Shown here: piece by piece, positions 37,160 to 49,329 of the stretch
Layout: every line of letters starts with the position of its first letter
Position numbering within the stretch: the first letter of the stretch is position 1
NCBI GenBank assembly: GCA_037576195.1
Contig: CM075103.1
Coordinates: 3,968,001-4,032,000 of the forward strand
Source: Phytoseiulus persimilis
Taxonomy: Eukaryota; Arthropoda; Arachnida; Mesostigmata; Phytoseiidae
Length of the DNA stretch: 64,000 nt
Reading direction: 5' to 3'
Position numbers and translations under genes: made by a program
Notes under the pieces: generated by a model
The model's input: only the letters and a program-made list of their open reading frames with translations
The model's database searches: none
What the model was told of the DNA's origin: nothing

Positions 37160-39660
37160 AGCATTATCGCTGTGAGGACTGATGAGCGTAGCAATCAGAG
37201 ACCGATTCATCCCTCTCCCTGTATGAACAGATGGGAGGTATAAAATGATGAGTGCCTGAATCCCTAGCTCTGATGATAAAATCACGTGAAGGCTTGCATT
37301 ATGGAACCTATGCATCCGTCGTACCTTCTGAATGCGGAGGTCGACTCCGGCTTCCCAAAACTCCCTTCGCAGACTGTTCAGCCATGCCCGGTGCGTGCTG
37401 AGCGTGCTCAACAAGCTGAGTTATCAGGTCGGAGAGGAAATTTATCGAAAGCAGAATATGGATTAATGTTGTTCGTAACCTCGTTCGGTGCAGTGGAGGC
37501 AAACTATGGTTACGAAGTACGCTGCGTCGACGCATAATCGGATCAAAATTTGAATTCGTGCAGGACAGGGGTGGAACGCTCGCGTTACGAACATGTGGAG
37601 GAACTGAACTCGGGATTCCGCGAACGGCAAACCACAGAAATGCGAAAGCTCTTCATCGTACGGTGAACGCGTTGCATCAAATACCCATAACACAAGGACG
37701 GGCGAGCGTACTTCACGAGTGCCCCGCGGCGCCCCCGGTCCAGGTGCTCCTAGAGCCCAATTGAATTCCATCAAGTCGTGAATGGGGCCGGTATTTCGTT
37801 TCCCTGAGGTCACAAGAACTCTCAACACGTTTCAGAAGAAGCATGGCAGGTAGCTGTCTGCCGGTCGATTCTGATTCTGGCGAGACGTCCCAACACCACC
37901 CGAAGAGTTTATGGAAAACAGCCGTCTCTAGTTGAGTTAGCCGTATGGGAGTGAACTCGACTCGAGAAGGAATGTGGGCTTTGCGGTTTGTCCGCGGGAA
38001 GAGGTGTGAGCAAAGTTTGACGCGTTGGGAGTTTAGCAGCATCTGTTTTCCTCGAAACCGTGAAAGACACTGCAGAGCCGTCCCGCTTTGGATTCGATGG
38101 TGTCGTCCGTAAGCGCGGTTTCATGGGGCACTGTTGAAAGCGCTGCTTTGGTGCCTGAGGAACAGGAGAACGTGGAATCAGGCGGCATGGATGCTCGTTC
38201 CTGGGAGGAGTACAGGGAGAAAGAGGGAGAGAGATCGAAAAGAAGAAACTCGTCTCCCGATCTAGACTCCTCACGTACTGCCTTCAAATATGCACATTAT
38301 CCACTTCGCCTGCGGCGATTTCGACCTGAATCTCATCACTGTAAACTGATTTCTGAATCTCCAACCGAGCCCGCGGATCGCTTGATTATGAATTCATCCC
38401 TGTCCGAGGAATCTGCTCTTTGAATTCGCTGCTACAGCGCTCCTCGATTATGAGCTTTCCGTCTCGAAGTTTCAATGTAACGCGGACTCGTCGACCAACT
38501 CGATTCAAAAACAATGTTGCCAAAGTCCGGTGAGGTTCCCGCCGAGAGCGAATTCCGCGTGCGGCTCAAAGGCTCAGCTGGACCTAAAGTTGGGCTCAAC
38601 ATGGTGAGCCACGGGTCCGGATCGTTTCGTAGATGACCCTGCGCATCGAAATTTCTCAGCTTCCCCCGTTTTCACCGCGTCGAGTCCCGAGGTCTGTCGG
38701 AGAATCATTTCTTCACCTTTCCAATACGAGACGTTCGAAGCGGATTGAAAAATCATAAAAATGCTCCGAGCAGCGATTTTTGCACCGGTCGCTCCTTCCG
38801 TCTCCCTTGCCGTTGGCTCGTCCGACTGGCTGGCTCGACCGACTATCTGGCCTGCTGGGGGCAGCCTAATGCCTGAAACGAGCAGTCTGCCGCGAAGAGA
38901 GGAAAAAAATGGAATTCATTAGGTCGTACATTTAAATGGTTGAGGCACCTCGGCTTCCGCCACCGAAGTCGACGACGCCGCCGCAGCAGATGATGTTCGT
39001 CAGTTCGTTCATTGGTTCGCGAGGCCGTCGCGCACATTTCGTTCCATCACGAACCAATGAGAGGAGATCGAGGAGTCTGGGATTCCTCCTCGCCGTGGCC
39101 GTTGACCGGGCGGTCGGGGAATTCGCAAACTCGAGTGAGAGTCCACTACATTCTTCTCCTCGACGGAGTCTGAATGGAAGCGATTTCGAGCAAAGAGGAA
39201 CCGGTGGGGGTTGGAGCGCCCTCAAATTGAAGAGACGAGTAGAAGATTAAAAGGCATGAACATCTGCTCCCGCTTGGCCGGAAGACTTCTTTGTGTGGTG
39301 GGCGTGGGATCTACAAAGTCAACGTTCATTAACAATCGGATGGGTTCGGAGACGAATAATCCTCTCCAATGTTTGATCGCCCTCAGATATCTGGATCTCC
39401 GGCCGCAGGTCTACGTGCAGGGGAACGGGAGTCGACAACGACACCGCCCACCGTGCATCGGGACAGCGCGGCTGCAAGAGAAAGCTGGGGAGACGGTGAA
39501 GCTCAGAGAAGCGGGGCCGTGCTCCTTCGAAAATCTGCTCCGACCGACTTCGGAACGTCCTCTCATCCTTGACTAGCGCTCGAAACGGTGCTGATTCAGC
39601 TCACCACCGGCGAGCGGACAGAGACAAATGAGTCGCCCGCTAAGCAAGATTTGAGCGACG
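37160..39660. other. No supported gene
   Basis: Minus-strand frames at 37106-37414 and 37463-37828 have hydrophobic pieces (for example IQILIRLCVDAAYFVTIVCL) but no splice structure that fits, and are not called. Nothing else was recognised. Confidence 0.35.
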
Positions 39661-39974
39661 AGTATTTACATGAACTGGGAAAGTTCGTCTCCCTGTCGGC
39701 GAGTCGTTGACATAACGGCCGTGGCCCAAAGCCTCGCGTCGGTCATTGGCCATTGGTTGCTGCAACGAGTTGTTGACCATGGTAGAGCTGCCTATAACCG
39801 ACCACTGGCCAGAACAACTTTCTCGAGATCCGGGGATCTATCCCGCAGGCTCTGCCGCGTAACTGTCTTCGGCAGAACTTGCCACTCTGTTCGACTTCTC
39901 GTTTGTAATCACAAACTTTCACCGCGGCCCTCTTCACTGTCTGCTGGGCTCCACTTAGTTGACTACTCGGCCAT

Positions 39975-40295
39975 TTGGACATGAGTCGGAGCGATCAGTG
40001 CTCTGTGGTTGCACATATAACTGTGTATGACATTAACTCTCCAACATCTACGCGAATCCACGACAAACAGAGAGAGTGGGGGAATTTCAATGAGAGCGGA
40101 CTTATGTCTAAGGGTGAGCTCATCGCGAAATTCGAGAACACGGTTACAGTCACGGCCGTCTTGAAACAGGAAACCAAGCTGTGCCTATTGAAACCGCGTT
40201 CATTCGAAAGAAACGATAACTGCGGAGTTCCGAAGATGGGTGACAACCCTCGGCCCTCTACCAACACCAAGGAGACCTCGGGGACGATTGGATAA
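39975..40295 (+). CDS. Candidate coding region, unrecognised
   Basis: A 106-codon plus frame with even amino acid use: CSVVAHITVYDINSPTSTRI, later LIAKFENTVTVTAVLKQETK. A strong GTGAGC donor sits inside it at about 40112, so the real exon may be only the first half. Another plus frame at 40425-40727 lies downstream. No family is recognised. Confidence 0.18.
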   Translation: MDMSRSDQCSVVAHITVYDINSPTSTRIHDKQREWGNFNESGLMSKGELIAKFENTVTVTAVLKQETKLCLLKPRSFERNDNCGVPKMGDNPRPSTNTKETSGTIG

Positions 40296-40424
40296 TTCTC
40301 AATGCGATGCGGGTGACTTTTCGCTCAGGAAGGCGCCCACGATGCTCCACCCAAAGTTTCGCAGACGAGCATATTTCAGCTACGATACCTTCGACTTTCA
40401 CAGGGGCGACGCACAGTGTGATTC

Positions 40425-40727
40425 TTGAGTCGAGGAGCGATCTTGAATATTTTCTCAATGGGAAAGGCGGAAGCAGCATTCGTTGACGTATCCGAGAGTG
40501 GAGTGGATTATAGAGTACAGTGTGATATCTCGTCGAACGCATTGCCTCAATTTCATCGCGGCATTTCCGATCTTCGTTCAGCTAAATATGCCTCCTATTC
40601 GCGAAATATGTATCGGATGTTCAAGGAATTTGCTGCGGGAGGGTATCTGTCGGAAGCGAGGTGGATCCTGTTGAATATCCAGCTCGATATCATGTCAAGG
40701 TCAAAGCTTGAGTCGGCAGACTCGTGA
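40425..40727 (+). CDS. Candidate coding region, unrecognised
   Basis: A 100-codon plus frame that contains FVDVSESGVDYRVQCDIS and MYRMFKEFAAGGYLSEARW and ends in TGA. Composition is protein-like, with a helical, tyrosine-rich middle. It may follow the frame at 39975-40295 after an intron, but no donor-acceptor pair with matching phase was fixed. Confidence 0.18.
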   Translation: MSRGAILNIFSMGKAEAAFVDVSESGVDYRVQCDISSNALPQFHRGISDLRSAKYASYSRNMYRMFKEFAAGGYLSEARWILLNIQLDIMSRSKLESADS

Positions 40728-40883
40728 ACACACAAGGAAATGCTAATTTGTTTGAGCGTGCACTCCGCGCAATCAGTCGACTTGAATTGGAGAACCGGGG
40801 AGTCCACGTCTTCTGATACATCGTCGGATCATTCACATTCGGGGGCTCATCGTGGCGGAAACGACGTATGTCCTAGCTCAGGG

Positions 40884-40965
40884 CTTTTCAAACTGTGTGT
40901 CACGGCAGCCAGGGGTGCCTAGAGGGCCGGGTGACCCCCCTTGGCGCACAAGGCAAGGGGTGTCG
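40884..40965 (+). mobile_element. hAT-like 5' terminus, incomplete
   Basis: CAGGGCTTTTCAAACTGTG followed by a G/C-rich stretch (gtcacggcagccaggggtgcc) matches the usual start of hAT terminal repeats, CAGGGnTTnTCAAACTG. No inverted copy (an AGTTTGAAAAGCCCTG-like end) was seen in the following 3 kb and no target duplication could be assigned. Read as one end of a truncated or decayed element; its right boundary is not defined. Confidence 0.4.
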
Positions 40966-40969
40966 AATG

Positions 40970-43900
40970 AAGCCTAACGACGCCTCTGCTCGACTCCGAT
41001 ATACTTTGAAGATGATTCCGCCCGGCCTGAATCTACACTTCGGCCACACTCGGCACCTCCTCGGCAGGCTAGGGCTGCGACAATCCCCGGTAGCCTGGGG
41101 GCCAATGTCGGCATATTTTCTAGGTCCGCTTCGTGAGATTCGGAATTCGTGATGCCTCAGCTCGGACAGCTTCATGCTGGAACGGCCGATGCTCGTCGAA
41201 CATGGTCCACTCATACGTCCAGGATCGAGAAATCGCCTTGAACGCCGCAGATAACGGACCTTTTTTCCCCCTAAGGAACGCATCGAAAGAGAGTTCGTTA
41301 CATAGGGAGGTCGTTATCGGATGTGGTTTTTCGAGGAAAAAATCGAAAACTCACTTCAACGGCTGGAGAGGCCAGAAAATTGCGGCTCTTGAACGGGCTG
41401 AAGTTCGCTTTGTCTTTGTCCTTGCCTAGATTACACTCTGTGATTCTAGACGCTGTCATTCGCCGGCTTCTGGGCGGAAATAAGAAATACGATGCGCCTG
41501 CCTCTCCGACACTCTTATCGTTGCGCCCTGGACAGAAAGGATCTCTTCTCAGAAATTCTCTCGAGTGGCAAGGTACTCAGCGGGGCCTTGAACGATGGAT
41601 TGTCGGATGCTGAAGGAATGCAATGAGGGAGGAGGCATATGACTTTCCGGGAGGGGGAATTGGGACGGTATCATTCCAACGTTGCATCGAGAAGCTGCTC
41701 GGCGTTGGAAGCGGTACATGCCGGCTTGTGAGAGTCCCTCGTGTTTGTCGGGGAATGCTCTAAGAGAGGCGGATAAATTCATCGAGTTGAAGAAGGTTTC
41801 CCAGAACGCTGGCTAGCCAACTGAGGGAGCTTCGAGCATGCCATTGGAGAATATGGTGGACGATATCAAAAAAGACCATCGATCCTGAATTACGTGAGGG
41901 AAGAAAACAAAAACGTCTCGCTTCTGAGCTTCAGAGTCGAAAGCAAGCTCTCCAGTAGTTGCTGACGAGGCGATCGTACCGTTCTCCATGGATGGATAGA
42001 TTCTATAGATTCTCGATGAAAAGTTTTTGAGAAGATAAAGTGAAGGTTCCTCCAGGGTGTAACAGAACGCGTGGAAGGTAGGCGGCCAAGAAAAACACGA
42101 TTTTCTGCAAAATCCTGGCTACGCCCGTGCGGGGACGTGAGTTCTGAATCTATGTCGAGGATAAGTTAGCAGGGCGTCGAAATTGTCGAGAATTCTGGTT
42201 CCCGAGGACCAGACGACCACGCGGGGTGATGTGGAGATTGTGTTCACTGGATTCTAGATCCTGAGTCGTCTCGCTCCTACCGGGTTCTTCAGAAGATTTT
42301 CTCTGAGAGACTTCGCTCTTATCACACGTAGAGATCGATGAGTGGATTTTGGCTTGAGAATACTAGATTTTCTTCTTCCTGGGGCTCGATTGGCCTCGAC
42401 TCAAGACAAGAACCAATCGTAGTAAAATATTCGGGACTCAAGCGTCAACAGCGAAATGCGAGGACAGCTCCAAAAGCCAGCGAACTTGAAGGCTCTTCAG
42501 CTTTTCCACGTCCAGTTGTGCCTCTGTCTCTCGGCTCCAGAGCATACAGAGCGTGGAGGTGCTGCTGGTTTGCGCTATGAAAAATTTCTCATAAAACGCC
42601 ACATTGACGGCGTGCGAGATAGCAACACCGTTTTTTTGGAATAAGGGTAACTGCCAACGACAAAAGACCCGCACCGACCTTCAGAAGTCTCACTCCTCGG
42701 CTTCGGTCCCTGGTTAGCCCCGAAGATGGGCCGCATAATTTTGGGAGGAATAGCAGTTTAAAGGAGACATTAGCTTCGCATCAAAATTCAAAAATCGGGG
42801 ACGAAAACACGCTTTAAAGATTTGGACAGTCGCGCCGGAGCTAGCCACTGGTGGTTTCTTCGTATAGAAAGAGGTTTGGGGACGTTAGTGAATGATTGGG
42901 CACGCACATTGAATCGTGTTGTTTTTCGTGCATCGATTTCATGCACCATAACAGATTGGGATCCGATAGCCATCTGGAGATTCCCACTTCAGAGCGAACA
43001 GTCTAGACCCGCAGAAATATTGTGACTCTCCAGCTCGAAGGAGGACGACGGCCATCGATGAGTGCGGAAATTTCACACATCCCTGAGTTGAGTTTGCTCC
43101 GAACGTGAAAAGCCATAATTGCAAGAGTCGTACCCCGATCTCTCCGGAGCTTCCCCGAACGCAAGGGTGCGAACGCAAATCGACCCGCCAGAACCTTTTC
43201 CCCGATACGTGTCGACATGTTTTGGGAGCCCCAGCGCTTCTTGAGAGTTACTCCCACCATTCATCTCAATAATTCCTTTCGAGCTCCGAGCCGAATATCA
43301 CGAATGTTCTGAAGCTCGTCGTTCTGCGCCGCAAATGCGATCCAAAGTGCTTTTTGGAAGCTGGAAGTGTTTTCATCATTTGTCGGGAGGGGGTGTACGT
43401 TCCACGTTTCGGGGAGTGCAATGGGAAGAGGGAACTCGGAAAGCTGTGGGGGTAGCTTTCATTTTCGGCGCCCCATCCGTTCCCCCGAGACCGTTCCATA
43501 TTTTCCCCTTCTTGTAGTTTCTTCGTCGTAAAGGTGAAGGGAAGGTAAGAGGGTCGCTACGTGGCCATCGTAGCTCGAAAATCGGGTCATTTCGTTGCTC
43601 AACGCGGCGTTCTTGCGACGAGGATCCAGTTTTTTTTCGTCTCCTCTCCGACTCCTGTTCCTCTCTCGCCCTTCCCCGCCATCATTCTCTTCTTCGGCGC
43701 CTCCCCCATTCACTGGCATCGGCTACTGCTGCTGGTGGCGGTGGTGGAGGTGCGACTCCCGCCGCTGGAACGGAGCTGGTTCTCTCCATCTGTGCCACTC
43801 GCTATAACAATAAATCATAAACTGAAAGTGCGCGCCTTGGTCCGCCGCAGGCATTTCTTGAGTTCCCTCCTTTCCTCTCTCGCTTGATGTTCGTCTTCTT

Positions 43901-45355
43901 GTTTCACGCACCGCACAGAAGCACGGGAGTATGGAAGGCGGAAAAATCAACCGACGAACGGGATGGCCTTCGTATCTTCGAGCTCTCGCTTCTCCCCTTA
44001 CCCCCTTGCATTAACTTACCCCGTCTTCGCAGTCGTTTCCTCTCCCCGCCGAATCGTTCCTGCTGGAAGCCGCTGCCGGAAGTTATTTCCACGGAAATAG
44101 CCCGCGAAATCAACCCTCCTTTGGGGTTCTTGAGCTATGGAAAACCTGTTCCGTAGCTCCAGCCGATGGCTGGTCACTTGGATCTGTATGCGGGATTCAC
44201 GTCGAGCCGGGCTCCCTCCCCTCCGGATGGAAAGTTTTGTCGCGTTTCTCCTGGGCGCGAGTTTCCAGAGCGCGATTCTGTGAGAAATTCGGGAATTCGC
44301 GGCAAACGGCTCAGAGTCTCGCTGAACGGAGCTTTCGTAAGAGTTTCGCGTTGAGATCATCATTATCCGACGCGCGAGCGCATAACTCCAGGATGTTGAG
44401 GGATTTCGGAGGCTCAGCTCATCAGTCTTCAGGAGCCGAGGTCGGTCAGTATCTGCCCCGCCAAACAGCCCAGCTGTGAACTCACGGAGCCTGCCGTGAG
44501 CTGTGAGAGGATGAATCTTGACTACAATCATTCACCATAAAACTGTGCTTTGTCGGCTCGTTATTCAGGCCTATTTCCGTCTCAAGCGTGGTCGGGGTGT
44601 CTGTTATCGAGAGTCGGGGCACACCCTTCGGTGGAATTGTGTTCAAACAAAAAAAGCAATGTTGGTTGGTGGGCCGAGACTGGGGGGCCAGTCGGGAGGA
44701 GCTTCGCTTCCTGTTTCAGATTTCCTGAGTTGAAAAACTCATAAAATCCTGGAGGAATTAGATGCTGGAGTTCTGTTTACGCGGGAAGTTTCCTCTTGGA
44801 ATGCCATTTCAGGACCGGGAATGCTTGACCTGCATGCTTGTGCGAGCTCGAGAGCCAATCCGGTCTCGTCCACTCGAAATCGTTTGTTTTCAATATTGCT
44901 CAACAGGCGGTCGCTCGGTCAGCCAAAGTTTTCTGCACAGCTCTCGAGTCTTGGTCAAGTACACTGGTCTCGGATTCGAGACCTTTCGTGCCCTAGAGAA
45001 ATTCTTCGGAGCTAACTTTCGCCGCGAAAAGAGCTCCGATATCTCCTATCCTCGGCATTTCCGGAATCGGGTTGAATGAGAAGAAAGCATCGCCTCGGTG
45101 TCTCATCCGATCGCGGGAACTGTTCGAGAACTGTTCATGGATCCGCTATTCCTCAAATGCAAAAGCCTGTTCGGAAAATATTGAAGTAAACCTGTTTACG
45201 TCTTCGAGCCTTCTTCCGTATTGATTGAAACCCTCACAGATCCCAACAGTTGCACCTTCCAGGACCATGATAAAACAGGACTATGATATATTCTCTCATA
45301 GAACCGTATCTCGCGTCTCGCTCGAATAACATGACTCTAATAGAATTTCTGGCTC
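40970..45355. other. No supported gene; includes an ORF-poor span
   Basis: From 41783 to 42337 no frame of 60 codons exists on any strand, so long exons are unlikely there. Elsewhere frames are unrecognised. The stretch at about 43620-43780 is pyrimidine-rich and then (GGT/GGC)-rich, which inflates frames on both strands. Confidence 0.4.
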
Positions 45356-45360
45356 AAGGA

Positions 45361-45375
45361 GTGTGTGTGTGTGTG
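45361..45375 (+). repeat. (GT)n microsatellite
   Basis: Seven and a half GT units in a row. A short dinucleotide repeat with no nearby recognised gene. Confidence 0.9.
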
Positions 45376-46296
45376 AGGTCCACGGATGCGTCGAAAGAGA
45401 ATATTTGAATAAAATTTCAATGTTCTCTTCTGCCACCCATCGCCTGCTATAAAAAAAGCCCGACAAAAGAATTTCCATATTTCTCGGGATAAAGCAAAAA
45501 TGCCAACCGGCGGGCAACGCTTACCAGCCTCGACGACCCTCGAGACCCTTGAGCCGGAGTGACCTTGTATATTTTGCCTACAACTAGGCCATACGTTGTC
45601 CTCGCGCCTCACGACGCTCGACGGCCTGCATTCTATCGCTGGAATTTCAATCGTGCAGAACTCCTAGGGAGGAAAACAGCCGCGCCGAATGAGGTGCGGA
45701 AGGGAGCCTTTCTTTTCCAAGCGCTCAGACGACAAACTCGGGAACTGTTTGCCCTGCGCTGACTGAGACTCGATGAATCAAGCGATTGACCCGACTTCGT
45801 TTCGATAAAGTTCCTCGGAACCTCGAGAAAGTCTTTCAAGTTCCGGGTTAGACTCTGTTTTCGAGGTTCGCTTTCAACTTGTTGACATCGGGGAGCATCG
45901 ACCACCTGCCGCTTCCCGGCTTAACCCCTCCTCGTCCACAACTTTTATGTTCTAAGCGAATCGTCAGATCAGGGAGATGCAAATCCCTACAAGCACCGAG
46001 GGCATCGCTCCCGAGCATCGCAATATTCCCCCGGGTCCGGGTCTTCTGGATAAGAAACTTCTTCCGTCTTGCGTACGCTGAAATTCGCGGTGGATGGAAA
46101 GGAAAAACCGCGTCGAGCAGAAGTTCAGGTTTTCTCGAGTAAATGTTTGTCGTGCCTACGATAAAAACTTGAGCTACGACAACAACTCAAAGAGCACGAG
46201 AAAAACTACGAGATGGGCGGGAGCGGTCCTGGGGCATCGCTCGCCTTCGGGAATGAGGCCTGCCAATGAAGCTCGCCCTCCTGCCAAGGGTTCTGC

Positions 46297-46788
46297 TTGT
46301 TTACCAAGCCCCGGGTTCACCCGCAGTCGCTGGGCAAAATTTACCATGAACAGGCGCGTGAGGAAGGAACTGAGAGGAGAACAAGCGACAAAATTTGTTT
46401 TGACCAGGAAGGCTTTCCTCGGCTGGAGGGCATCCAAAAGAGGATCTTCACCGATTTTTTTTGGTGGGAGGAGGGGAGGAGGCTGAACCGTTTCCTTCGC
46501 GTTCTGCTCTATTCAGGGTGGCCATTGGACGAAGATGAGCTTCCTGTGAGATCTTTGGGCCGGGCAGAAAGTTTGGAGGGGGCCTTGGCCCTCGTCGGGC
46601 ATGTCACTCCTCGGACCAGATCAATTCCTCGCGTTCATGATCACTGCATTCCTCTCAGGAAGAGAAGCCTGAGATGCCACACTGACCTCGCTCGAATGGT
46701 GTTCCGAAGAAGAGTCTCTAGAGCTGAGAGAAGATGTTCATCATCACAATTTTCTCCCGATCTGAAGACGGGACGCAATTATAGCTAA
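46297..46788 (+). CDS. Candidate long frame, unrecognised
   Basis: A 163-codon plus frame, among the longer ones in the window. The middle is protein-like (FPRLEGIQKRIFTDFFWWEE, then LNRFLRVLLYSGWPLDEDEL), while the end is Arg/Ser-rich. No ATG start or acceptor clearly defines its beginning, and no domain was recognised. A frame this long is expected about once or twice by chance in the window. Confidence 0.15.
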   Translation: MFTKPRVHPQSLGKIYHEQAREEGTERRTSDKICFDQEGFPRLEGIQKRIFTDFFWWEEGRRLNRFLRVLLYSGWPLDEDELPVRSLGRAESLEGALALVGHVTPRTRSIPRVHDHCIPLRKRSLRCHTDLARMVFRRRVSRAERRCSSSQFSPDLKTGRNYS

Positions 46789-47126
46789 GCCCCTTTGGCT
46801 ATCGCAGTTATTTCTTCGTGCTCCGACGACCCGAGTCGGCTAGTATCGACGGAGGGCAAGGAGTCGTTTGAGCAATCGCTCTTTGTGCCATGGTTTCCCC
46901 TCGTCCTCATTGCCATGTCCTTCTTACAAAACTTCTTGGATGTCAAGGGAGCAACTCTGGCCACTCTCCAGGCTTGGCCATACGAACTCCAGTCGATGTT
47001 GTTTGGGGTCACTCGGTGAATTGGTGGGTAGGCCGCTCAACGGGTTGTTTAACAAATCGATTGAGCACACAGCCAGGCTCCGACGCTGAGGGTGCATCGA
47101 GTGTACGATTATTTCCGTCGCCTCCA

Positions 47127-47747
47127 TCAAACACTGAACTGTACAACACCTCGCGGTTGATTGTGCGGCGCCATGCTGAACAGTAGGTTCTGGACGGAAA
47201 TACAGACGACTCCACCTACTTGGCGCGCATCGGGATTGACCATTCTGGCCCGATCGAGCACGTGGCCCGACAAAGCGGCGACTCCAAAAACCATGGTCCA
47301 AAAGAGAGCCTGGAAAGATTTCGAACTGTTCGTAGGAATCACAGATATACGATTCGACGTTTCGCTATGGAATGTGAATTGGTTACTAGCGAGTCATTCC
47401 TCATCGTCCATGATTGTTCGAACATCCCAGAACAGTATTGCCCTCATCCAGAGCTCCCATCATATTTTCTCCAAACGCTCTGTGCCTCTCGCATGGGAAG
47501 GAATTACAGAAGGAGGGACACAGCTCCAGATGGGCCCGGTGGCCCACTTTATGCACAACCTACCAAATGAGTTACCCACCTGATTATAAACATTGGAATC
47601 GCGAACAATCTTGATTAATTCAGTCGCACTGCATTCAGGAGCGGTCCGATAACCATCGCAGGGAAGCTCGGAAACTTGGGGATACACCACCGCGACAAGG
47701 TTCCAGAAATCCAAATAAGCGGTCGCCCCGATTCTCAGGAGACCCAG
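47127..47747 (-). CDS. Candidate two-exon 3' end of a membrane protein gene
   Basis: Exon A, 47747-47580, follows an acceptor CCACCTAG and ends in CAG-GTGGGT, phase 0. It reads LGLLRIGATAYLDFWNLVAV and then a Cys-containing loop and ELIKIVRDSNVYNQ. Exon B, 47309-47127, follows ATCTTTCCAG, also phase 0. It reads ALFWTMVFGVAALSGHVLD and ends in TGA. The intron is 270 bases. Exon A slightly recalls the S3 region of polycystin-type channels (a Y-hydrophobic-FWN-hydrophobic pattern), but exon B does not follow that family, so no function is given. Upstream exons were not found. Confidence 0.25.
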
Positions 47748-49017
47748 CTAGGTGGATCCCACTGAACTTCCTAGTTCCGGGGGATCTCGAGCGGCGCACA
47801 GCGGGTAATTTCATCGAACGGGACGGACGAATTTTTCCAAAACGTTTTTGTCGACTCGACATGGTCTCCTGAGTCGGGAGAACTTCATTTCTTCTCGAGT
47901 TGAAGCACACTCGAATCCGTCATGACTATGTAGAAGCCGCTCGTTGAGGTATTATTACATTATCATAATCGATCCATCTTTACTTCGACGTATGGATTGA
48001 TGGATAGTTCGAGGAGTTATGCTAACGAACCGGCGAATCGGGCACAAATCATCCTTCCAACAATTTTGCCAAGAATTGAAAGATTCTCAAAGGCCGAATT
48101 TCCAGGCTCCCGTGATAACCATTCGACAGGCCTATTTATGCGAAATGAGGCATCGCAGAGCTCTCCTGCTGGCTTTCTCTGCTGTGCAACTTTCTCAAAA
48201 AATTCGTCTCCTCGAAGAGATCTCGATCTCAGTCTCTCCCATATAAGCTCATCGACCAAGTTTTGCTCATACGAGCATTATCTTCCCAAGAATTTTGCGT
48301 TATCGATTCGAGATGGTGAAGCTGACGCAGCCCGGAATATCTATTATCTTCAAGGTTCCAACCCAAAGCACGACTGTTATCCTTTCGTTTTTGCCTAATG
48401 TCGCGCTATGGGCGTCTTGAACAGAGCCCGAGCCGGAACGCTGGATCTCCTTGAGCGAATATCAAGGGGAACTTGTCCGATTCCTTGCGGGTCAGCACTC
48501 CCACAACGCTCGGGTGGCATTCTTAGATAATTTCACCCGAATTACGCGGGAAGTTTGGAGTGTCCGCTGCCGCTCAAAGAGACTTGTTCCTGCAAATATT
48601 TAACGAGAAGTTATTCCGAACGCCCGCGCTGGGAGGTTCTCGTCCGAATGAATTCTGAAATGGAATACCCTGAGCTGAAGACAGAAATACGAACCGAAAT
48701 CGAGTATCGTGTCAAAGACCAAGCGTAGAACTGTGATTCGTACAGCTGAGTTCCGAAGGGGGCTTTCAGAAAGATTCGAGAGAAATTCTCAATCTGGCTC
48801 CTCAAAGGCCGAGGATGGATTCCCGTAGGGTTCGCTCCTTGGATACCGTGGAACGGATCTATATGAATCATCACAGCTGAGAGTTGAGACTTTTCATGGG
48901 AAGAGGAGTTTGGGCAGAGTGGCTCGGAAAATCTTAGATAATATTCTGCGCTCGATAATTTAATTCGGGAATCGCACTTGAACGGAACAATTCAGACGAT
49001 GCAATTATTCCTCAGAG

Positions 49018-49324
49018 TTATTCTGCAAGCAAACGGATCGGAGTTGGCTTGTTAGACTCTCCAGATTTCGAGTTCTCGGGTGGCAGGGTCGCCACGAACT
49101 CTGGCTTTGAGGAAATCGGCTGACTCTGTCGGCAACGAGCAGACTCCCAGAAACAGCGAAAACGAGAGCTTCTCAATTTGGCCGGAGCCGATCTGGGCGA
49201 GGGACAAATATCCAGACTGGTCAGATAAGTGTCCTCTGCTTTCTGTCTTTCGCTCTCTGATTCATCCGTTCTCCTCCTCTCGGTCGTGGCGTCGTCGATA
49301 ATACACCCTCGTCGGTTCCCTAAT
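49018..49324 (-). CDS. Candidate last exon, polar and charged
   Basis: A minus-strand frame of 102 codons after a strong acceptor (ttgtttcttttctctgag) runs to TAA. The peptide is highly charged (TTERRRTDESESERQKAEDT), then Ser/Pro/Arg-rich, ending in PTPIRLLAE. It lies upstream, on the same strand, of the 47.1-47.7 kb candidate but ends in its own stop. No poly(A) hexamer follows closely. It looks like a disordered tail; no family is recognised. Confidence 0.22.
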
Positions 49325-49329
49325 CTCAG

